Made by a program: the position numbers and the translations under genes. 64,000 nucleotides of DNA from Niastella soli (GTDB lineage: Bacteria; Bacteroidota; Bacteroidia; Chitinophagales; Chitinophagaceae): positions 124,001 through 188,000 of the forward strand of contig NZ_JAGHKO010000002.1 of assembly GCF_017742245.1 (NCBI RefSeq). The letters are read 5' to 3'. Below, in pieces: positions 7,245-15,607 of the stretch. Every line of letters starts with the position of its first letter. The first letter of the stretch is position 1. The notes beneath the pieces were generated by a model, which had not been told where the DNA came from, searched no databases, and saw only the letters and a list, made by a program, of their open reading frames with translations.

Positions 7245-9227
7245 ATGAGCACTAACAGCCATCCTCGATTTGTATCTGCTAACATTATTCGCCGCCATCC
7301 TTTTCGTAAGGCCTTCAAACATACATTTTTTTATATCCTGCTTTTTTGTTTTGCGAATAATAGTTATTCACAATGGCCCGATAGCATGGTGGTGGAGGCG
7401 TCTGACATTCGTTTTCAGAAAGCAATAGGCAAACAATCCCTGTTCACTTCAGCACCCAAACACAAGGTGCCGGATGCAGAAATTTATAAACTTCCTTTTA
7501 AACAGGTCCCGGGTAGCTACTTACCGCATGTTTTGCCAGGCAAACTGGTTGAACGGGACTGCTTTTTACAATTTGCTTTAAAGAACAGCGCCGATACCGC
7601 CATTTCCGTTTGTTTTATTCCCGGCTCCTATTGCCGGTCGATCATCCTTTTTAAAGCGCAATTGCACGATATCCCGGGCACATTTACCCGACTACCCGAT
7701 AGCAGTATCACTGACGACCGGAACGGGGGTGTAAAACGGATCCGTTTACAACCACATGAAGAAGCCGTTTTTTTCAGCCGGTTCAACTTTGTACGTACCA
7801 ATGTTAATTCCCTTATTCCGCGGCTTATCATGTACGACTATCTTACACAATGGAGCATGATCCAGCGTGAACGGGATAGCATGCTCGATGTTTTCACCTA
7901 TACTGTTTCAGGGGTATTGCTGTTCATGATCTTTTATTCACTGGCTGTTTATATTCAAAGCAGGAACAAGGAGTTTGTCTTTTATGCCCTGTACACCTTT
8001 CTTACCTGCTCGTTGTTGTTCCTGAAATCGTACCTCGATACCAGTGCTAACGGCTTCAATTATTTCTATGAGGAGTACCTCGATTTTATGATCATGACGG
8101 CAAGTGTAGTGGTATACCAGATCTTCATGCGTAAGTTCATCAACAGCCAGGATGTTTACCCGGTGCTCGATAAAATACTGCGTTCTTTCAACATCCTGTT
8201 GATTGGCGCCAGTATTGTTTTCTCCGTTGTTTACTTTTTTACCGATCTGTACATTATGCTGAACATTATGGAGAACGCCATTAAACAGCTGTTCTTTGTA
8301 ACCGGCGTGGTGTTCATTGTATACAGCATAAAAAAGAAAAATCCCCTGCTTAATTACCTGGCGGCTGGTAATTTTTCTTTGATCGCCCTGTCTGTTGTAT
8401 CCTACATTATCATCATAACCGGGTGGAAGCTGGTTAAAACCGATGCTACCTCCATTTTTAACCGCGCCCTGTTCTATTATGAATTTGGACTGGTATTGGA
8501 ACTGGGGTTCTTTTTGTCGGGTCTGGCGTTCAAGAACCGGCGTGATATTATTGAACGGGTAAAAGAACGTGAGCGTTTGAAGCTGGAAAATGAACGGAAA
8601 GAATTCGATAAACAAATGGCGGTAATGGCGGCCAAACAGGAGGAGCGAAACCGTATTTCGGCCGATATGCACGATGAGCTGGGCTCGGGCGTTACAGCCA
8701 TCAGGCTTATGAGTGAGATCATGAAGAGCAGGTTAAAAGGCGATGTGGTACCCGAACTGGAAAAGATCTCCAACTCGGCCAATGAACTGCTGGGCAAGAT
8801 GAACACCATCATCTGGACCATGAAAAGCAGCAACGACACGCTGGAAAGTCTTATTGCTTACATCAGAGCGCACGCCATTGAATACTTCGACAGCACCCCT
8901 ATTGAATGCCGGGTACAACTGCCCGCGTTAATACCACAGGCTGAAGTAAGCGGCGAAAAAAGAAGAAATATCTTTCTGAGTATAAAAGAAGCGCTGAACA
9001 ATGCGATGAAACATTCCCAGGCATCACAGATACAGATCATTATTTCTACCAACGACAAATGGCTGATGATAAAGATCTGCGATAATGGGGTGGGCATCGA
9101 TGCCGATAAACTTCGCCGTTTCGGAAATGGCCTTAGCAACATGCGCCGGCGCATGGAAAGCATAGAGGGTGCTTTTAAGATAGAGTCTGATAATAACTGT
9201 ATCCTCACCTTCGAAGCACCTATTTAG
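7245..9227 (+). CDS. Membrane sensor histidine kinase with a 7TM-DISM-like sensor (orphan)
   Basis: This 660-residue protein has a signal peptide (to about residue 43), an extracytoplasmic beta-rich region (about 45-205) and a block of about seven membrane spans (210-430), the layout of 7TMR-DISM sensors. A coiled coil leads to a HisKA_3-type domain, ERNRISADMHDELGSG, with the phosphorylated His near 476. The HATPase_c domain follows with N box EALNNAMKHS, DNGVGID and GNGLSNM. This class usually signals to LuxR/NarL-type regulators, but no response regulator lies next to it. Its TAG stop is shared with the first unit of a heptamer array. Confidence 0.9.
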   Translation: MSTNSHPRFVSANIIRRHPFRKAFKHTFFYILLFCFANNSYSQWPDSMVVEASDIRFQKAIGKQSLFTSAPKHKVPDAEIYKLPFKQVPGSYLPHVLPGKLVERDCFLQFALKNSADTAISVCFIPGSYCRSIILFKAQLHDIPGTFTRLPDSSITDDRNGGVKRIRLQPHEEAVFFSRFNFVRTNVNSLIPRLIMYDYLTQWSMIQRERDSMLDVFTYTVSGVLLFMIFYSLAVYIQSRNKEFVFYALYTFLTCSLLFLKSYLDTSANGFNYFYEEYLDFMIMTASVVVYQIFMRKFINSQDVYPVLDKILRSFNILLIGASIVFSVVYFFTDLYIMLNIMENAIKQLFFVTGVVFIVYSIKKKNPLLNYLAAGNFSLIALSVVSYIIIITGWKLVKTDATSIFNRALFYYEFGLVLELGFFLSGLAFKNRRDIIERVKERERLKLENERKEFDKQMAVMAAKQEERNRISADMHDELGSGVTAIRLMSEIMKSRLKGDVVPELEKISNSANELLGKMNTIIWTMKSSNDTLESLIAYIRAHAIEYFDSTPIECRVQLPALIPQAEVSGEKRRNIFLSIKEALNNAMKHSQASQIQIIISTNDKWLMIKICDNGVGIDADKLRRFGNGLSNMRRRMESIEGAFKIESDNNCILTFEAPI

Positions 9228-9288
9228 TTGAAAGTTCAAAGTTGAAAGTTGAAAGTCGGAAGTTCAAAGTTCAAAGTTGAAAGTTGAG
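9226..9288 (+). repeat. Nine-unit heptamer array AGTTGAA/AGTTCAA, starting inside a stop codon
   Basis: Nine consecutive 7-bp units (AGTTGAA, AGTTCAA, AGTCGGA, AGTTGAG) run without a break. The first A and G are the last two bases of the kinase TAG stop codon (9225-9227). The array ends 12 bp before the stop of the convergent gene. Confidence 0.9.
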
Positions 9289-9300
9289 CCTTCTACCCTT

Positions 9301-9693
9301 TTACGCTTTTCCTTTTAGAACTGCCAGGAACAGGAAGATCCAGCCTACTATAAAGAATACGCCGCCAATAGGTGTAATGGCGCCTATACCACGCAGGCCA
9401 ACTGTGTTGGTTGCCTGTAATGCGGTCAATGCATATAATGAACCGGAGAAGAGTATAATACCTATAATGAAGCACACCCCTGCGTATTGCAGGTTCTTAC
9501 CGGGAAAGCTTCCAAACAATATAGCTACCGCTAATAAAGCAAATACATGGTAGAATTGATACCGCACCCCGGTCTCAAAGGTAGTAACGGTTTCAGCGGG
9601 AACAATTTTCTTTAATCCATGTGCGCCAAAAGCGCCAAGGGCTACGGCCAGTGCGCCTAAAATGGCGGCCGTTTGCAAAAATCCTTTATGCAT
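9301..9693 (-). CDS. DUF423 family small membrane protein
   Basis: The 130-residue protein has four membrane spans and the DUF423 signature near its start: ILGALAVALGAFGAHGLK, then YHVFALLAVAIL and a C-terminal GGVFFIVGWIFLFL. Function of the family is unknown. The ATG at 9693 is chosen because the family N-terminus starts there, and it overlaps the aroK stop by 8 nt (ATGCATAA), which suggests translational coupling. A start 24 nt upstream is possible. Confidence 0.9.
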   Translation of the reverse strand: MHKGFLQTAAILGALAVALGAFGAHGLKKIVPAETVTTFETGVRYQFYHVFALLAVAILFGSFPGKNLQYAGVCFIIGIILFSGSLYALTALQATNTVGLRGIGAITPIGGVFFIVGWIFLFLAVLKGKA

Positions 9694-10195
9694 GTAATAC
9701 AGTTTGAATAAAGTCATTCATAGATATGGCATCTTCTTTATCAATAATCACATCGGCCTGTTCATAATACATGCGGCGTTCGTTCAACTTACGAATGATG
9801 TAATGTTTCAGGTCTTCGTCCTGAATATCTTTTAGCAAAGGCCGTTGTACGCGCTCTTTTAAAAGCCGGTGCAGCAATACATCAACCTGTGTATTGAGCC
9901 ATACCACAGTGCCATACTTTTTCATGAATTCGATGTTATTAAAGAAGCAGGGGGTGCCGCCACCGCATGACAGGACCATGTTGGAGTTTTCATCTACTAT
10001 TTTTTCCAGTACTTCTTTTTCCCTGTTGCGAAAGTATTCTTCGCCAGATCCGCCAAATATTTCCGGGATGCTTCGCTTTTCTTCAGATACGATCACTTCG
10101 TCAAGATCATAGAACGGTAAACTTAACTTTTGCGCTACTTGTTTTCCCCAATGTGTTTTTCCGGAACCCATGAAACCGATTAAGAATATCCTCAT
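9686..10195 (-). CDS. aroK: Shikimate kinase
   Basis: The 169-residue length and motifs fit shikimate kinase, which phosphorylates shikimate in the chorismate pathway. The P loop GFMGSGKTHWGK is at residues 8-19, the shikimate-binding FYDLDEVI at about 28-35, SCGGGTPC near 78-85, and the lid arginine in VQRPLL near 117. It acts in the cytosol. It is followed by a DUF423 gene with an 8-nt overlap, and 11 nt upstream lies the end of the acyl-CoA dehydrogenase gene, so the three may form one transcript. Confidence 0.94.
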   Translation of the reverse strand: MRIFLIGFMGSGKTHWGKQVAQKLSLPFYDLDEVIVSEEKRSIPEIFGGSGEEYFRNREKEVLEKIVDENSNMVLSCGGGTPCFFNNIEFMKKYGTVVWLNTQVDVLLHRLLKERVQRPLLKDIQDEDLKHYIIRKLNERRMYYEQADVIIDKEDAISMNDFIQTVLHA

Positions 10196-10206
10196 TACGT
10201 CGCAAG

Positions 10207-11391
10207 TTATTTAAAAGCGTTGAAACCAGTTACATCCATTCCTGTGATCAGCAAATGTATATCATGTGTGCCTTCGTAGGTAATAACACTTTCAATATTC
10301 ATCATATGGCGCATGACGGAGTATTCACCGGTAATGCCGCTGCCGCCCAGGATCTGCCGGGCCTCCCGGGCAATATCCGCTGCAATCTCACATCCATTGC
10401 GTTTGGCCATGCTTATCTGCTGGGGGGTTGCCTTTTCTTCATTCATTAGTATGCCCAGCCGCCAGTTCAATAACTGGGCTTTGGTGATCTCGGTGATCAT
10501 TTCGGCCAGCTTTTTCTGTTGCAGCTGAAAAGCGCCAATTGGCCTATCGAACTGTTCGCGCTCCTTCGAATACCGCAGGGCGGTATCATAACAATCCATG
10601 GCCGCCCCTACCGAACCCCAGGCTATGCCATAACGGGCTTTGCTTAAACAGCTCAATGGGCCTTTTAATCCCTTTATATTTGGTAAAATATTCTCCTTGG
10701 GCACTTTTACATTGTCAAAAACCAGCTCACCGGTTGCAGAAGCCCGCAAACTCCATTTATTATGCGTCAGGGGGGCAGTAAAACCTTTCATGCCTCTTTC
10801 CAGGATCAATCCGCGCACCTCACCCAGCTCATCCTTGGCCCAAACAATAGCGACTTTTGCATAGGGTGCATTACTGATCCACATTTTGGCCCCGTTCAGG
10901 ATAACATGGTCACCAGCATCGGTAAAATGAGTGGTCATGCTGCCCGGGTCGCTGCCATGGTCGGGTTCCGTAAGGCCAAAACAACCCAGCCATTCGCCAT
11001 TGGCCAGCTTGGGCAGGTATTTACGCCGCTGGTCCTCACTGCCATATTCAAAAATGGGGAACATCACCAGCGAGCCCTGAACGGAAGCGGTAGACCGCAC
11101 GCCACTATCGCCACGCTCCAGCTCCTGCATCATTAACCCATAGCTGATATAGTCCAGACCGCCACCGCCGTATTCAACCGGGATGGTGGGGCCAAAACAA
11201 CCGAGCTCGCCCATTTGCTGAACTATCTGTTCGGGGAACTCTGCCTTTTGGGCATACTCTTCAATAATGGGGGATATCTCTCTTTTTACATAATTGCGAA
11301 CAGATTCTCTGACAAGTTTCTGTTCGTCGGTTAAAAGCTCATCCAATAAGAAGTAATCCGGGCTGGTGAACAAATCGGTTCTGGTACCCAT
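10207..11391 (-). CDS. Glutaryl-CoA dehydrogenase (acyl-CoA dehydrogenase family)
   Basis: The 394-residue protein has the full acyl-CoA dehydrogenase fold: N-terminal helices, a central FAD-binding segment GCFGLTEPDHGSDP and WISNAP, and C-terminal helices. The catalytic base is the Glu in TYEGTHDIHLL (about residue 373), and STASVQGSLVMFPI matches the substrate pocket of glutaryl-CoA dehydrogenases, as does SLRASATGELVFDNV. It should oxidise and decarboxylate glutaryl-CoA to crotonyl-CoA in Lys/Trp breakdown. A 3-hydroxybutyryl-CoA dehydrogenase at 36509 could take up the product after hydration. Electron acceptor partners are not in the window. Confidence 0.9.
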   Translation of the reverse strand: MGTRTDLFTSPDYFLLDELLTDEQKLVRESVRNYVKREISPIIEEYAQKAEFPEQIVQQMGELGCFGPTIPVEYGGGGLDYISYGLMMQELERGDSGVRSTASVQGSLVMFPIFEYGSEDQRRKYLPKLANGEWLGCFGLTEPDHGSDPGSMTTHFTDAGDHVILNGAKMWISNAPYAKVAIVWAKDELGEVRGLILERGMKGFTAPLTHNKWSLRASATGELVFDNVKVPKENILPNIKGLKGPLSCLSKARYGIAWGSVGAAMDCYDTALRYSKEREQFDRPIGAFQLQQKKLAEMITEITKAQLLNWRLGILMNEEKATPQQISMAKRNGCEIAADIAREARQILGGSGITGEYSVMRHMMNIESVITYEGTHDIHLLITGMDVTGFNAFK

Positions 11392-11430
11392 GACTAAACA
11401 GTTTTCTATATTACGCTAAAAATAAGAAAA

Positions 11431-11472
11431 GTTTGTTGTTTGAGGTTTGTAAACTACAAACTACAAACAAAC
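11431..11472. repeat. Inverted pair of heptamer units in the dehydrogenase/sigma-factor spacer
   Basis: TTTGTTG, TTTGAGG and TTTGTAA are followed by CTACAAA, CTACAAA and CAAAC, which are partly their reverse complements. The tract can fold into a weak hairpin and uses the same 7-bp period as the larger arrays. Confidence 0.6.
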
Positions 11473-11533
11473 TCCACCCATCAAGCCATTTAACCACTTA
11501 GCCTAACATTGGCCTTAAAAAACAGCTTTATGC

Positions 11534-11557
11534 AACATGCGGGTGAAACCTATGTCT
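11534..11557 (+). promoter_or_regulatory. Possible ECF-type promoter of the sigma-factor operon
   Basis: AAC at 11534-11536 and GTCT at 11554-11557 are 17 nt apart, which resembles the AAC / CGTCT promoters recognised by many ECF sigma factors, including those of Bacteroidota. The match is short. If real, the operon at 11586-13773 controls itself. No TAnnTTTG box is seen here. Confidence 0.4.
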
Positions 11558-11585
11558 CTTATATACACAACCTAAACAGATCATT

Positions 11586-12137
11586 TTGGAGCTGACTGCA
11601 AACATTATCCGGGATGAACTGGTTGAACGCTGTAAACAGGGCGACACCCAAAGTTTTCAGACGTTGTACCGGCAATATTCCAAAGCTATGTATAACACCA
11701 GTTTACGTATCGTAAACAATACAGCCGACGCTGAAGACGTACTGCAGGAGTCATTCCTGGACGCCTATCGCTCCCTGCATGACTTTCATTACCGCAGCAC
11801 CTTTGGGGCCTGGCTTAAAAGGATCGTGATCAATAAATCGATCAACATTTTGCGAAAGCGGCGGAATGACCTGGTTGATATGGAAAATACCGATCTGCAG
11901 GCTATGCCGGAAGAAGAACCCATCAATGAGCAAGAGGTCCAGTACCGGGTGGAAGAGGTCAAAAAAATGATCACCCGGCTACCCGACGGCTACCGAACGG
12001 TACTGAGCCTGTATCTGTTGGAAGGGTATGACCATGAAGAGATCTCCCAGATACTTAATATTTCTCATAACACGGTTCGTACCCAATATGTAAGGGCCAA
12101 ACAAAAACTGCTGACTTTAATTAAACAAGGAGTGTGA
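11586..12137 (+). CDS. ECF-family RNA polymerase sigma factor
   Basis: This 183-residue protein has sigma-70 region 2 (about residues 15-90, NNTADAEDVLQESFLDAYRS and STFGAWLKRIVINKSIN) and region 4 (about 125-178, LPDGYRTVLSLYLLEGYDHEEI with the helix-turn-helix SHNTVRTQYVRAKQKL). The length is typical of ECF factors. No in-frame ATG precedes region 2, so the TTG at 11586 is taken as start; GGAG directly follows it. The next gene starts 3 nt after the stop and has the features of its membrane anti-sigma factor. Confidence 0.92.
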   Translation: MELTANIIRDELVERCKQGDTQSFQTLYRQYSKAMYNTSLRIVNNTADAEDVLQESFLDAYRSLHDFHYRSTFGAWLKRIVINKSINILRKRRNDLVDMENTDLQAMPEEEPINEQEVQYRVEEVKKMITRLPDGYRTVLSLYLLEGYDHEEISQILNISHNTVRTQYVRAKQKLLTLIKQGV

Positions 12138-12140
12138 CAT

Positions 12141-12770
12141 ATGAGCAAAGGTTTAGAACAATTTATGCGTGATAACCGCGACCAGTTTGATTCGGATGAG
12201 CCAAGCGAACGGATTTGGAAAAAACTGGAACAGGAACTGACAGATGAGCAACGAAACAACCAACAACAAAAAAGCAAGGGGCAGAAAACAATTGTACTAA
12301 CCATGCTGAGATGGAGCGCGGCAGCCGCCATACTGATACTGGCAGGCATAGGCATATTCTCCCTGTTAAATACCCGTTCAACTGACAAGGGCGGCATGGC
12401 AAAAAATAATGTTTCCATCGACAGTCCGGGTGTAAATGATCAGTTACTGAAAGAGATAAACCCCAGCTATGCCCGGGAGGTATCTCAATTCACCCAGCTT
12501 ATTGAGATGAAACAAAACGAACTGAAAGAGATTGAAAAAGAAAACCCCATTCTGTATAAAAAATTTGTTACTGGTATCGATAAACTCGATAGTTCGTATA
12601 ACGCGTTGAAAAAAGAACTACCGGAAAATCCTAACCGTGAACAATTACTCGAAGCGATGATTGAGAACTTAAGGCTGCAGACTGAAATACTCAATCAGCA
12701 ATTAAGCATCATAAATCAAATCAAAGCATCAAAAAGCAACAATCATGAAAGTAACTCTAAGACATTATAG
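12141..12770 (+). CDS. Single-span membrane protein, probable anti-sigma factor
   Basis: The 209-residue protein has a charged cytosolic N-terminus (about 1-52, starting MSKGLEQFMRDNRDQF), one membrane span (about 55-75, AAAAILILAGIGIFSLL) and a helical, coiled-coil-rich outer part (about 100-200). It lies 3 nt after an ECF sigma factor. Position, size and topology fit an anti-sigma factor that holds the sigma factor at the inner membrane, although no zinc-binding ZAS motif is visible. The next gene overlaps its end by 26 nt, so all three are co-expressed. Confidence 0.7.
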   Translation: MSKGLEQFMRDNRDQFDSDEPSERIWKKLEQELTDEQRNNQQQKSKGQKTIVLTMLRWSAAAAILILAGIGIFSLLNTRSTDKGGMAKNNVSIDSPGVNDQLLKEINPSYAREVSQFTQLIEMKQNELKEIEKENPILYKKFVTGIDKLDSSYNALKKELPENPNREQLLEAMIENLRLQTEILNQQLSIINQIKASKSNNHESNSKTL

Positions 12771-13773
12771 GCTCCCTTTATTTATTTCGTTACTCCTATT
12801 AACAACGCAGGTATTTGCCGAAGGCCCATTTGTTGAAAAAAAGAAAACCTATACAAAATCATACAACGTAAGTAATAGTGATAAGATCTCATTGACCAAC
12901 CAGTTTGGCGAAATGAAAATAAACACCTGGGACAAGAATGAAGTGAGTGTTTCGGTAACCATTACCGCCGAGGCCAATACCGACGAAAAAGCCCAGGCCA
13001 TACTCGATGTCATCAGTATTGAAGATGGTAAAAACGCCGATGGAGTTTTCTTCAAAACAAAGATCAATAAAAACAACACAGACCAACGATGGGGTAAGGG
13101 CGAAAAGCAGGGTTTTCATATCGACTACGTGGTAAATATGCCTGCCCGTAATCCCTTACAGGCAAAGAACGAATTTGGTCCCATGACCATCGGCGATTAC
13201 AATGGCGAGGTAACGCTTGAAAGTAAATTCGGCAGCCTTACCACCGGCAAGCTGAACAATGTAAAAAAAGTAACGATTGAATTTGGTAAAGGCACCATCG
13301 GCAGCATTAATAATGGCAGCCTGGTGATCAAATTCTCAAAGGCAGCTATTGAAAACCTCGATGGTTCGGTAAATGCGGTATTCGAATATTGCGATATTGC
13401 CAAACTGCGGGTTGATAACAGCACCAAGGCGCTTACCGTAAAGAACAGTTTCTCCAATCTATATCTTGACCTGAACACCAATATCTCCGCCAACTTCGAT
13501 ATCAGCACCAACTTTGGCGACCTGCATAACAAAACCAATTTCGAGATAAAAGAAGAGGGCGCTGATGACGATCGCCATGGCCCCCGGTTCAACAAACGGT
13601 ACCAGGGCAAAACAGGCAGCGGTACTACCGACATGAAGATAAAATCAGAATACGGTCAAATTACACTGGGCCATAATCTGAATATCGATATGAATAAAGA
13701 GAAGAGTAAGGATAAAGACAAGGACAAGGATAAAGATAAGGATAAAGATAAGAGGGGTGCGGTGAGGATATAA
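12745..13773 (+). CDS. Secreted DUF4097/GIN-like beta-solenoid protein with a Lys-Asp tail
   Basis: The 342-residue product has a signal peptide (cleavage near VFAEG, residue 26) and then a long run of short beta strands with repeated N(Q/E/S)FG(E/P/S) turns, as in DUF4097 or auto-transporter-head-like (GIN) proteins. It starts inside the preceding anti-sigma-like gene (26-nt overlap), so it is the third member of the sigma-factor operon and may be its output or its sensor partner. The C-terminus carries a pure KD repeat (13708-13752). The stop codon runs directly into GTTGATCAGTTGACC repeats. Confidence 0.75.
   Translation: MKVTLRHYRLPLFISLLLLTTQVFAEGPFVEKKKTYTKSYNVSNSDKISLTNQFGEMKINTWDKNEVSVSVTITAEANTDEKAQAILDVISIEDGKNADGVFFKTKINKNNTDQRWGKGEKQGFHIDYVVNMPARNPLQAKNEFGPMTIGDYNGEVTLESKFGSLTTGKLNNVKKVTIEFGKGTIGSINNGSLVIKFSKAAIENLDGSVNAVFEYCDIAKLRVDNSTKALTVKNSFSNLYLDLNTNISANFDISTNFGDLHNKTNFEIKEEGADDDRHGPRFNKRYQGKTGSGTTDMKIKSEYGQITLGHNLNIDMNKEKSKDKDKDKDKDKDKDKRGAVRI
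13708..13752 (+). repeat. In-frame 6-bp repeat coding for a Lys-Asp tail
   Basis: AAGGAT/AAAGAC-type hexamers code for seven KD pairs and a final K near the C-terminus of the sigma-operon surface protein. Gain or loss of whole units would keep the reading frame, so length variation between strains is likely. Confidence 0.85.
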
Positions 13774-13880
13774 GTTGATCAGTTGACCAGGAAGGCAGAG
13801 TCCTGCCCCACCTTGCGGGGTTGATACGGGTGATGGAGTTGATAGAGTTGACGGGGTTGATAAGGTTGATAAAGGCAAGT
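13774..13880 (+). repeat. GTTGAYARG-type 8-9-bp repeats after a stop codon
   Basis: GTTGATCA and GTTGACCAG follow the stop codon at once. After a short gap GTTGATACG, GTTGATAGA, GTTGACGGG, GTTGATAAG and GTTGATAAA form a 9-bp tandem. The rest of the spacer to 14180 contains CGTTTCACG, GCCGATTGCCGAT and CCCCGATTTATCGGGG, modules that recur elsewhere in the window, and no open frame of note. Confidence 0.8.
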
Positions 13881-14181
13881 TATTGAGTTTGTTAGTTATT
13901 AAGTTCTTGAGTTATCAGGTTCTAGAAATATAGAAGTGCGGATCGAATTTCGGAGACCCTTTCACGTTTCACGACTGCCGATTGCCGATAAGACCAGACC
14001 TGTCAGAGCCTGCCCCGATTTATCGGGGGTCGCATAAACCCACTAATATTGCGAGCTCAAGTGGCGAACCTTACAGGTCTTAATTGCCGATTCACGATAA
14101 CCAACTTGCAGTCAGCAGAGTCGAAGACTCGCTACAACGGGCTCTCCCCGATCAAAACCGGGGATCCCGTTTTTAAAATAT

Positions 14182-14211
14182 AAAGGTCCTGACGAAACTG
14201 TCAGGACCTTT
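14182..14211 (-). terminator. Rho-independent terminator of the SusCD operon
   Basis: A perfect 12-bp stem (AAAGGTCCTGAC with GTCAGGACCTTT) closes a 6-nt loop and is followed, on the minus strand, by a T-rich stretch. It lies 28 nt beyond the last gene of the SusC-SusD operon. Confidence 0.9.
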
Positions 14212-14239
14212 GCAATTATATTAATGCGTTTCTGTATTG

Positions 14240-15583
14240 TTAAAACACCCACCACCACGTTATCCAAACAGAAGGATCATCAACACTTACCATGTCGTAA
14301 GTAATGGCGCTGCTTTGTACAAAATAGTAGCCGCCACTCTTATACATTTGCGCACGGGTATCAGCCGCCGGCCCGGTTGCGGGCCAGGGTTCATTTTTAC
14401 GTACTGAATCTTCGGTAACCTTTGCCAACCCGGTATTACTGTTTACAGTTTGTTTAACCCAGGAGCCATTTATTGCAACCAATGCAGGTTCATTCACCGT
14501 ATCAACGTACATGTTTATAAAAGCATCACTGTAGCCGGTAGGATTAGGAGCATATAACAAGGCATAGTAGCGAGCCGAGTCGTTCACAAGGGTCTTCAAT
14601 TTATAGGCATCATCAACACCGTTCTTATGGAACCCATCGAACGACACATAATAGAGTCCACTGTTTATGGCCTGGTTGCGCCACCGGGTAACCGCATTCT
14701 TTACATCCGGGTTAAGAGAATTTGTGTAGGTTGCTTTGATAGTGGCTGCCGTACCACTTACCGCTACATTCATAACCTGGTCGGCGGGGGTGGCACCGTT
14801 TGTAAAACTGGTGATGGTGAAACCGGGTATGGTGAAATTACCATTTACAACAGGGTCCGTAAAATTTATCCCATTTGCCCAGAAATAATATCCCCTGGTA
14901 ACAGATTGGGCCTGGTTACCAGTACCCCAGGACACTGTTACTTTTTTAAGGGAAGTATCAAACTGCAGTTCGTAATCGATACCGCGATAATTTAACCTAC
15001 GCCAATAATTCAGGAACTTCCAGTAGTTTTTAAAACTCACTACCCCATTGGCCACCTGTTTGCTGGTCCATATAGCCCTATCTGTCTGAGAAGCTTTATA
15101 CAAGGTCATTTTACTTCCGTTAAACCGGCCTGTGAGGCTTATGCTGTCAGCGCCCACCGTATCTATGGCAAATTCAAAATCAGCTTTCAACCCCACCCCA
15201 TACTGGCCATTATTTACCGAAGCATCGGGATCACTCAAAATGTGGATATAAGAATACGTATCGAAGATCAAACTGGGTTGTTGCAACGCTTTTAACCGGT
15301 AGCTGCTTTCCTTAAGATCGGTAGCGGTGGTGCTGTCAAAATCGCTGAACATTTGCACCCGGTTGCTATCGGTGAAGGTGAAATAAAACCGGTAAGGGGC
15401 GCCATCTGCTGTGATCAGGTTGGCATTCCACCCGTATTGCGAACTGGTAATGGCGGTCTGATAGGTCTTCAGCGCTTCATTGATCCGCTCATCAGGCGAT
15501 TTATCAAACACCGTGTCATCGTCCTTCTTACAGGACGCTACCAGGATCATTGCGAGTAAACAATATAATAAGTTCTTGTTCAT
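14240..15583 (-). CDS. DUF4302-like lipoprotein of the SusCD locus
   Basis: The 447-residue protein has a lipoprotein signal (LVASCKKDDD, Cys near residue 18) followed by acidic residues, a pattern linked to surface export in Bacteroidota. The segment DERINEALKTYQTAITSSQYGWNANL and the beta-rich remainder resemble DUF4302 proteins, which lie beside SusCD pairs. It is the last of four genes and starts 24 nt after the zinc lipoprotein. A surface-exposed binding role is inferred from its position. Confidence 0.8.
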   Translation of the reverse strand: MNKNLLYCLLAMILVASCKKDDDTVFDKSPDERINEALKTYQTAITSSQYGWNANLITADGAPYRFYFTFTDSNRVQMFSDFDSTTATDLKESSYRLKALQQPSLIFDTYSYIHILSDPDASVNNGQYGVGLKADFEFAIDTVGADSISLTGRFNGSKMTLYKASQTDRAIWTSKQVANGVVSFKNYWKFLNYWRRLNYRGIDYELQFDTSLKKVTVSWGTGNQAQSVTRGYYFWANGINFTDPVVNGNFTIPGFTITSFTNGATPADQVMNVAVSGTAATIKATYTNSLNPDVKNAVTRWRNQAINSGLYYVSFDGFHKNGVDDAYKLKTLVNDSARYYALLYAPNPTGYSDAFINMYVDTVNEPALVAINGSWVKQTVNSNTGLAKVTEDSVRKNEPWPATGPAADTRAQMYKSGGYYFVQSSAITYDMVSVDDPSVWITWWWVF

Positions 15584-15607
15584 ACCTGTTTTTTGTTGGG
15601 TGAGTGC

